Origin: Gilliamella sp. Choc4-2
Lineage (GTDB): Bacteria; Pseudomonadota; Gammaproteobacteria; Enterobacterales; Orbaceae
Assembly: GCF_001690355.1 (NCBI RefSeq)
Contig: NZ_LZHG01000025.1
Span: 1 to 56,000, forward strand
Length of the DNA: 56,000 bases
Direction of reading: 5' to 3'
Shown here: in pieces, positions 48,810 to 56,000 of the stretch
Numbering within the stretch: the stretch's first letter is position 1
Layout of the letters: the number at the start of each line of letters is the position of its first letter
The notes under the pieces: generated by a model
Databases searched by the model: none
Told to the model about the DNA's origin: nothing
What the model saw: only the letters and a program-made list of their open reading frames with translations
Program-made: the position numbers and the translations under genes

Positions 48810-49055
48810 ATGTCAAAAGGGCAGTCATTACAAGATCCTTATTTAAACTTGCTTCGTCGCGAGCATATTCCAGTATCTATCTATTTAGTTAATGGTATTA
48901 AATTACAAGGACAAATTGAGTCTTTCGATCAATTTGTGATTTTGTTAAAAAATACTGTTAGCCAAATGGTATATAAACATGCTATCTCAACAGTCGTACC
49001 ATCTAGACCTATTTCTGGATTTGTATCTCAGACTGAAGAGGAAGGCGAAAGCTGA
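48810..49055 (+). CDS. hfq: RNA chaperone Hfq (short C-terminus)
   Basis: Hfq forms a hexamer that pairs small RNAs with mRNAs. The Sm core is nearly identical to E. coli ([42 protein letters not shown]). The protein has 81 residues against 102 in E. coli. The disordered tail is reduced to about 15 residues, but an acidic tip (TEEEGES) is kept. An AAAGGA site lies before the ATG. Confidence 0.97.
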   Translation: MSKGQSLQDPYLNLLRREHIPVSIYLVNGIKLQGQIESFDQFVILLKNTVSQMVYKHAISTVVPSRPISGFVSQTEEEGES

Positions 49056-49075
49056 TATTTCAGTGGAGAATCTGA

Positions 49076-50371
49076 TTGTTTGAAAGACATAAAGGCGGTG
49101 AAACTGCCTTATTAGTTCATGTATTCTTCCCTAAAGAAAGCAATATCGAGGATCTTGAAGAGTTTGAAGTATTAGTTTCTTCAGCTAAGATAGACGTTCT
49201 CGATATTGTAACAACTTCAAGAAAAGCACCTCAAGCAAAATATTTTATTGGTGAAGGTAAAGCTCAAGAAATAGCTGAAAAAGTTAAACAGCTTGACGCT
49301 TCGGTTATTTTAGTAAATCATGCTTTGACGCCATCCCAAGAACGTAATTTAGAATTATTGTGTAAATGCCGAGTTGTTGATCGAACCGGATTAATTCTAG
49401 ATATTTTTGCGCAACGAGCTAGAACACATGAAGGTAAATTACAAGTCGAGCTAGCACAATTACAATATTTATCCACACGTTTAGTTCGAGGTTGGACGCA
49501 TTTAGAACGTCAAAAAGGTGGGATAGGCTTACGTGGACCGGGTGAAACTCAGTTAGAAACCGATAGAAGATTGATTCGTCATCGCATTCAATTAATTTTG
49601 TCAAAACTAGCTAAAGTTGAAAAACAACGTAACCAAAATCGCCAATCTAGGAACAAAGCTGATCTGTCAACAGTTTCACTTGTTGGTTATACTAATGCTG
49701 GTAAATCGACATTATTTAATGTGTTAACTAATGCCAATGTTTATGCGGCTGATCAACTATTTGCTACGCTTGATCCAACATTACGGCGTATTTATGTTAA
49801 TGATGTTGGTCAGGTTGTTTTAGCTGACACAGTAGGTTTTATTCGTCATTTACCGCATGATCTTATTGCAGCTTTTAAAGCAACACTTCTCGAAACACAA
49901 GAAGCAGCATTATTATTGCATGTGGTAGATGCAGCCGATCCTAATTTGTTAGATAGCATGTATGCAGTTGATGAGGTATTATTTGAAATTAATGCACACA
50001 AAATACCGACACTATTTGTTATGAATAAGATCGATTTAATAGAAGATAAACAGCCAAGTATTGATCGAGATGAAAATGGCATCCCAATTCGTGTTTGGAT
50101 TTCAGCCCAAAATAATTTAGGATTAGATCTTTTATTTATCGCTTTAAAAGAAATACTTACTAAACAAATGCAAATTTGTCAGATAAGTTTGCCTGCTTAT
50201 TTAGTTAGAATAAGAAGTCGTCTATATCAATTAAATGCAGTAGAAAAGGAAATTATTTGTGATGATGGTAATTTTTATTTAAATGTAAGAATGCCTTCAA
50301 TTGAGTGGAATAGGCTCTGTAAACAAGAGCCAGATCTGTTATACTTAACTAATACGCAAAATAACAACTAA
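49076..50371 (+). CDS. hflX: Ribosome-associated GTPase HflX (TTG start)
   Basis: HflX splits stalled ribosomes, especially after heat shock. The 431 residues have the N-terminal HflX domain ([20 protein letters not shown]), the linker [18 protein letters not shown], and a GTPase domain with G1 GYTNAGKST and [12 protein letters not shown]. The start is TTG at 49076 behind GTGGAGAA; it aligns with the E. coli N-terminus (MFDRY), which I also recall as TTG. It begins 20 bases after hfq. Confidence 0.95.
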   Translation: MFERHKGGETALLVHVFFPKESNIEDLEEFEVLVSSAKIDVLDIVTTSRKAPQAKYFIGEGKAQEIAEKVKQLDASVILVNHALTPSQERNLELLCKCRVVDRTGLILDIFAQRARTHEGKLQVELAQLQYLSTRLVRGWTHLERQKGGIGLRGPGETQLETDRRLIRHRIQLILSKLAKVEKQRNQNRQSRNKADLSTVSLVGYTNAGKSTLFNVLTNANVYAADQLFATLDPTLRRIYVNDVGQVVLADTVGFIRHLPHDLIAAFKATLLETQEAALLLHVVDAADPNLLDSMYAVDEVLFEINAHKIPTLFVMNKIDLIEDKQPSIDRDENGIPIRVWISAQNNLGLDLLFIALKEILTKQMQICQISLPAYLVRIRSRLYQLNAVEKEIICDDGNFYLNVRMPSIEWNRLCKQEPDLLYLTNTQNNN

Positions 50372-50394
50372 TTGTTAAATGGAGCATATAAAAT

Positions 50395-51606
50395 ATGGCG
50401 TGGAATCAGCCCGGAAATAACGGACAAGACAATGATCCATGGGGAAATAATAACAAAAAGCCTTCTGGTTCATCAGGTAATTTATTTGATAAAATTAAAA
50501 ACCTTTTAAAAAAAGGTAATTCAGGCAATATTGGTGGATTATTACCAGGAAAACGCCCAATTAGTGCTACTAAAATAGGTAGCATTGTTATAATTGCATT
50601 AATACTTATTTGGGGCGTAAGTGGCTTTTATACTATAAACCAAAGCCAAAGAGGCGTAATTACTCGTTTTGGTCAAGTTCAATCTGAAATCATACAACCA
50701 GGGTTGAATTGGAGAATGCCATTGATCGATAATCTTTATATTGTCGATACACAAGGAACACAAAATTTTAATGTGAAAGGATACATCGTTACTACAGGTG
50801 AAAACTTAGTTTATGTTGAAATGAATGTTCAGTATCGTATTAATGATCCTTTAAAATATTTATTTAATGTTACTAATGTTAAAGATAGCCTTCATCAAGC
50901 AGCTGATAGTGCGCTTAGAACGGCTGTAGGTAGTTCTAATATTGATGCTATTATTTCAGATGGGCGTGCAGCACTTGAAAGTAGCACTAAAGATGAGCTT
51001 GTAAATGTTATTACTCATTACGATATGGGAATTAATATTGTTGATTTAAATTTCCAAGTTGCAGGACCGCCAGAGCAAGTTCAGGACGCTTATGATGATG
51101 CTATACGAGCTCAAGGTGACAGTGAACGTGAGATAAAGCAGGCTGAAGCGGATAAAGTGCAGTTAATTCAGCAAGCAGAAGGTCGTTCTGCAAGAATTTT
51201 AGCTGATGCTAATGCTTATAAAGTTAGCGTTCAACTTGAAGCATCTGGTGATGTTGCTCGATTTGAAAAAATATTACCACAATATAAAGTTGCGCCTGAA
51301 ATAACTAAAGAGCGCTTATATATCGAAACAATGGAAAAAATATTAAGTAAAACTAATAAAGTCATTATTAATGATAAAAGTGGTAATTTAATGGTATTGC
51401 CGTTAGAGCAATTATTAAAAAATAAAGCTGAAAAGGGTTTTGATACCTCGACCTTATCAAATACAAATGAAAGTTATCATTTTAATATGCTAAATACTTC
51501 TGAGGAAATAAAAAATCGACAAGAAACTAAACCTGAATCACAAAATAGTAATAAACCTAATGGTGGTAGTATTTCAGGAAATACTACGCGAACTATAGGA
51601 CGATAA
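50395..51606 (+). CDS. hflK: FtsH modulator HflK
   Basis: HflK and HflC form an SPFH cage around the FtsH protease in the inner membrane. The 403 residues have a cytoplasmic Gly/Asn-rich N-terminus (about 1-58), one membrane segment (about 60-80), the band-7 domain (QSQRGVITRFGQV onward), and a coiled-coil region. The C-terminal tail (about 355-403) is polar and low in complexity. It is directly upstream of hflC. Confidence 0.95.
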   Translation: MAWNQPGNNGQDNDPWGNNNKKPSGSSGNLFDKIKNLLKKGNSGNIGGLLPGKRPISATKIGSIVIIALILIWGVSGFYTINQSQRGVITRFGQVQSEIIQPGLNWRMPLIDNLYIVDTQGTQNFNVKGYIVTTGENLVYVEMNVQYRINDPLKYLFNVTNVKDSLHQAADSALRTAVGSSNIDAIISDGRAALESSTKDELVNVITHYDMGINIVDLNFQVAGPPEQVQDAYDDAIRAQGDSEREIKQAEADKVQLIQQAEGRSARILADANAYKVSVQLEASGDVARFEKILPQYKVAPEITKERLYIETMEKILSKTNKVIINDKSGNLMVLPLEQLLKNKAEKGFDTSTLSNTNESYHFNMLNTSEEIKNRQETKPESQNSNKPNGGSISGNTTRTIGR

Positions 51607-51615
51607 GGAGAAAAA

Positions 51616-52578
51616 ATGCGTAAACTATTAATTCCTATTGTCTTAATCTTGATTGGGATATTTTTTTCAAGTGCTTATGTTATTGAAGAAGGTACGCGTG
51701 GAGTCGTATTGCGATTCAATAAAATTATTGCTTTGTCAAAACCTGGATTACATTTCAAAATTCCTGGTATGGATAGAGTAAAAATAATTGATGCAAAAAT
51801 CCACACGACAAATAGTTCTAATAATAATAGAGAACAGCGGTTTTTTAATGTACAAAAAAAAGAGCTAATTGTTGACTATTTTGTTCAATGGAAAATTATA
51901 GATTTTAACCGTTATTATGAAACGGTAGCTGGTGGTAACAATGTTGAAGACTTATTATTAGCACGTTTGAATGGCCGTTTAAGAGCTGAAATAGGTAAGC
52001 TTAGTAATGAAGATATTATAAACGATTCTAACGCGGATACTAAATCACGTAATTCTTTAATGATTCGTGTTAAAGATTCTTTAAATGGTACTCATCATGA
52101 AGTAGTTAAACATGCTCAAATTGGTAATCTACCTGTTGATCTTAAAAAAGATTCTGAAGATGGCAAAACTAGTTTAAGAGCTTTTGGGGTTGAAGTAATT
52201 GATGTGCGTATAAAAAAGATAAACTTCCCTGATGCTGTTTCTGGTTCTATTTATGCAAGAATGCGAGCAGAACGCGAAGTTATTGCTCGAGATAAGCGTT
52301 TTGAGGGTGTAAGAAAAGCAGAGGAAATCCGAGCTAGCGCAACATTGCAAGCGGCTAAAATTTTATCTGAAGCTGAGCGAGAGTCACGTATTATCCGTGG
52401 TGAAGGGGATGCCGTTGCCGCAAAACTATATGCTGATGCTTTTGGTAAAGATATGATGTTTTTTAGCTTCATTCGTAGTTTAAAAGCTTATGAAAAAAGC
52501 ATTACAAGTAATGATGTTATGGTAATTAGCCCTGATAATGACTTTTTCCAATATATGAAATTAAAATCAAATAAATAA
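51616..52578 (+). CDS. hflC: FtsH modulator HflC
   Basis: HflC is the partner of HflK. The 320 residues begin with a membrane segment (about 4-22) and continue with the SPFH domain (EGTRGVVLRFNKI, PGLHFKIPGMD) and a helical segment with ARMRAEREVIARDKRFEG. The gene starts 9 bases after hflK with an AAGGAG site. purA follows after 19 bases. Confidence 0.96.
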   Translation: MRKLLIPIVLILIGIFFSSAYVIEEGTRGVVLRFNKIIALSKPGLHFKIPGMDRVKIIDAKIHTTNSSNNNREQRFFNVQKKELIVDYFVQWKIIDFNRYYETVAGGNNVEDLLLARLNGRLRAEIGKLSNEDIINDSNADTKSRNSLMIRVKDSLNGTHHEVVKHAQIGNLPVDLKKDSEDGKTSLRAFGVEVIDVRIKKINFPDAVSGSIYARMRAEREVIARDKRFEGVRKAEEIRASATLQAAKILSEAERESRIIRGEGDAVAAKLYADAFGKDMMFFSFIRSLKAYEKSITSNDVMVISPDNDFFQYMKLKSNK

Positions 52579-52594
52579 TAGAATGAGTAAATAG

Positions 52595-53896
<1,302 letters not shown>

Positions 53897-53904
53897 TATT
53901 GATT

Positions 53905-53940
53905 AAAAAATCGGGATAATTTTCCCGATTTTTTATTTTT
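53905..53940 (+). terminator. Intrinsic terminator of purA
   Basis: AAAAAATCGGG pairs with CCCGATTTTTT around an 8-base loop and runs into a T-rich stretch. It starts 9 bases after the purA stop. Confidence 0.93.
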
Positions 53941-53974
53941 TGAGGTATAACGATTAACTGTGTATGAGGGAATT

Positions 53975-55156
53975 ATGGCTAAATTAGGTACTCCTTTATC
54001 ACCGACTGCAACTAAAGTATTGCTTTGTGGTGCAGGAGAATTAGCTAAAGAAGTGGCGATAGAATTACAGCGTTTTGGCTGTGAAGTTATTGCTGTTGAT
54101 CGCTATGCTAATGCGCCAGCAATGCAAGTAGCTCATCGGTATCATACTGTTAATATGCTTGATGGGGGGGCTCTAAGAAAAGTCATTGAAGTGGAAAATC
54201 CTGATTATATCGTACCAGAAATTGAAGCTATTGCTACATCTACATTAATTGAGTTGGAAAAAGAAGGATTTACTATTATTCCAACAGCAAAAGCAACGCA
54301 ATTAACAATGAATCGTGAGGGAATTCGCCGTCTTGCTGCAGAAGAATTAAAACTACCCACTTCACCTTACCGTTTCGCTGAAAACGAATTTGAATATGAA
54401 CAAATGGTAAAAGAGATCGGTTTTCCATGTTTGGTTAAGCCAGTTATGAGCTCTTCGGGTAAAGGTCAATCTTTATTGCGTAGTGAAGCAGATATCAAAT
54501 CTTCATGGATATATGCTCAAGAAGGGGGGCGATCTGGTAAAGGGAAAGTAATCATAGAAGGTTTTGTTGATTTTGATTACGAGATTACTTTGCTGACTGT
54601 TCGGCATATTAACGGAGTTTCATTCTGCGAACCAATTGGCCATCGTCAAGAAAAAGGTGATTATCGAGAATCTTGGCAACCTCAGCAGATGCCAGAAAAA
54701 GCATTGAAACAAGCGAAAAATATTGCAACTAAAATAACAGAAGAATTAGGTGGCCGAGGGGTATTTGGTGTTGAATTATTTGTTAAAGGGGAGCAAGTAT
54801 GGTTTAGTGAAGTATCACCTCGTCCTCATGATACCGGTATGGTGACGTTAATTTCACAAAACTTATCTGAGTTTGCATTACATGCTAGAGCAATATTAGG
54901 ATTGCCAATTCCAATTATAGAACAATATGGTGCTTGTGCATCGTCTGTCTTATTAGTAGAAGGTAATTCCAAGCAAATAACTTTTGCTAATATTGATAAA
55001 GCATTAAGCGAGCCGCAAACCGATTTACGTTTGTTTGGTAAACCAGAAGTAAAAGGAATACGAAGAATGGGTGTTGCGTTAGCTAGAGCATCGACAGTTA
55101 AAGAGGCCATTAATAAAGCAATTGATGTGACAAAACAACTAAAGATAACCCTATAA
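53975..55156 (+). CDS. purT: Formate-dependent GAR transformylase
   Basis: It makes formyl-GAR from GAR, formate and ATP, the folate-independent alternative to PurN in purine synthesis. The 393 residues form an ATP-grasp enzyme: [38 protein letters not shown], and [15 protein letters not shown]. The ATG at 53975 follows GAGGGA; a GTG at 53960 would add five residues. No PUR box was recognised. The rRNA operon follows on the same strand. Confidence 0.96.
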   Translation: MAKLGTPLSPTATKVLLCGAGELAKEVAIELQRFGCEVIAVDRYANAPAMQVAHRYHTVNMLDGGALRKVIEVENPDYIVPEIEAIATSTLIELEKEGFTIIPTAKATQLTMNREGIRRLAAEELKLPTSPYRFAENEFEYEQMVKEIGFPCLVKPVMSSSGKGQSLLRSEADIKSSWIYAQEGGRSGKGKVIIEGFVDFDYEITLLTVRHINGVSFCEPIGHRQEKGDYRESWQPQQMPEKALKQAKNIATKITEELGGRGVFGVELFVKGEQVWFSEVSPRPHDTGMVTLISQNLSEFALHARAILGLPIPIIEQYGACASSVLLVEGNSKQITFANIDKALSEPQTDLRLFGKPEVKGIRRMGVALARASTVKEAINKAIDVTKQLKITL

Positions 55157-55219
55157 TGCATAAATTTGTGTAAAAAGCAGTCACTCAATACAAAAAAATA
55201 AAAAATTCTAAAATAGGGG

Positions 55220-55248
55220 TTGACGTTCATAAGTGAAGTGAGTAATAT
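55220..55248 (+). promoter_or_regulatory. rRNA operon promoter
   Basis: TTGACG (55220-55225) and TAATAT (55243-55248) are separated by exactly 17 bases. An A/T-rich stretch upstream (about 55186-55217) looks like an UP element. It is about 214 bases before the 16S start. Confidence 0.85.
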
Positions 55249-55307
55249 ACGCAACCCTTGAGACAGCAAAGATGATTAACAAAAAGTTGATTGAGAATTG
55301 GAAGCTG

Positions 55308-55461
55308 TTAGCTCTTTAAAAAGAAGAAACAGACAATCTGTGTGGGCACTTGCGAGACGAAAGATTAAAAGTCTACGGACTAAAAAGATTAAGAAGTCTT
55401 GATAAGTGACACTGAAGATTCATTTGAATATGTCAGAGACAGTTATTGAGCATCAAACTTT
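55308..55461 (+). other. rRNA leader with boxA/boxC antitermination region
   Basis: AGCTCTTTAAAA at 55310-55321 fits boxA. CAGACAATCTGTGTGGGCAC just after it matches the boxC region of E. coli rRNA leaders. This part loads the Nus antitermination complex and provides the RNase III processing arm. Confidence 0.8.

Positions 55462-56000
<539 letters not shown>

Noticed and set aside
54826-55269. 147-residue reverse ORF over purT
   Set aside because: Antisense to conserved ATP-grasp coding sequence; extends into the rRNA promoter.

Overview
This 56 kb, AT-rich window is almost entirely core chromosome of a gammaproteobacterium. The partial 16S rRNA gene at the right edge, the very E. coli-like but AT-rich proteins and the gene orders (rpsB-tsf-pyrH-frr; tsaE-amiB-mutL-miaA-hfq-hflX-hflK-hflC-purA; mnmG-rsmG beside oriC) suggest an insect-gut member of the Orbaceae, close to Gilliamella. 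That placement is my inference from sequence memory; no search was run.

Layout. 1-7.6 kb is the least stable part. It holds an IS3-family element that has cut a fatty-acid desaturase gene, a decayed fragment of the same element, a decayed reverse-strand ORF, tRNA-fMet, metF and metE (methionine synthesis), yagU, a small unknown membrane protein, and a 460 bp internally deleted copy of the IS with both terminal repeats. 7.6-13.5 kb carries SOS-controlled recN, coaBC-dut-slmA, an MscS-type channel and cysE. 13.5-18.9 kb is a csc-type sucrose cluster (permease, LacI repressor, invertase, fructokinase) with LacI-type operators and a perfect CRP site. 18.9-21.8 kb is dxr-deoR-deoC on the minus strand, with two DeoR operators over the deoC promoter. 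22-25.4 kb is an accessory cassette (LysR regulator, secreted DLH-like hydrolase, NepI-like exporter). 25.6-28.9 kb is rpsB-tsf and pyrH-frr with clear terminators and an S2-type leader. 29-36 kb holds cell-wall elongation genes (dacA, mrdB, mrdA), then ybeZ and miaB. 36-40 kb holds amiC, rsmG and mnmG.

The region 40.14-40.81 kb looks like the replication origin: DnaA boxes, 13-mer-like repeats, many GATC sites and a stretch matching E. coli oriC. Genes on either side mostly point away from it. Its right neighbour is hda, the gene for the DnaA-inactivating protein, not mioC. Beyond it come a HAD phosphatase, anmK, tsaC, tusB, the tsaE-to-purA supercluster, purT and an rRNA operon.

Most interesting points: (1) hda abuts oriC and appears to start at an AUU codon, the only way to keep its sliding-clamp motif. 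(2) mrdA (PBP2) also seems to lack any ATG, GTG or TTG start, with AUU or AUC behind a strong ribosome-binding site. (3) The IS derivative at 7148-7607 is MITE-like and lies just upstream of the recN SOS box. (4) dxr is separated from frr and sits 1 bp behind the DeoR repressor gene. (5) AmiC has a KR instead of RR Tat signal. I saw no CRISPR array, prophage, toxin-antitoxin pair or clear novel defence system.
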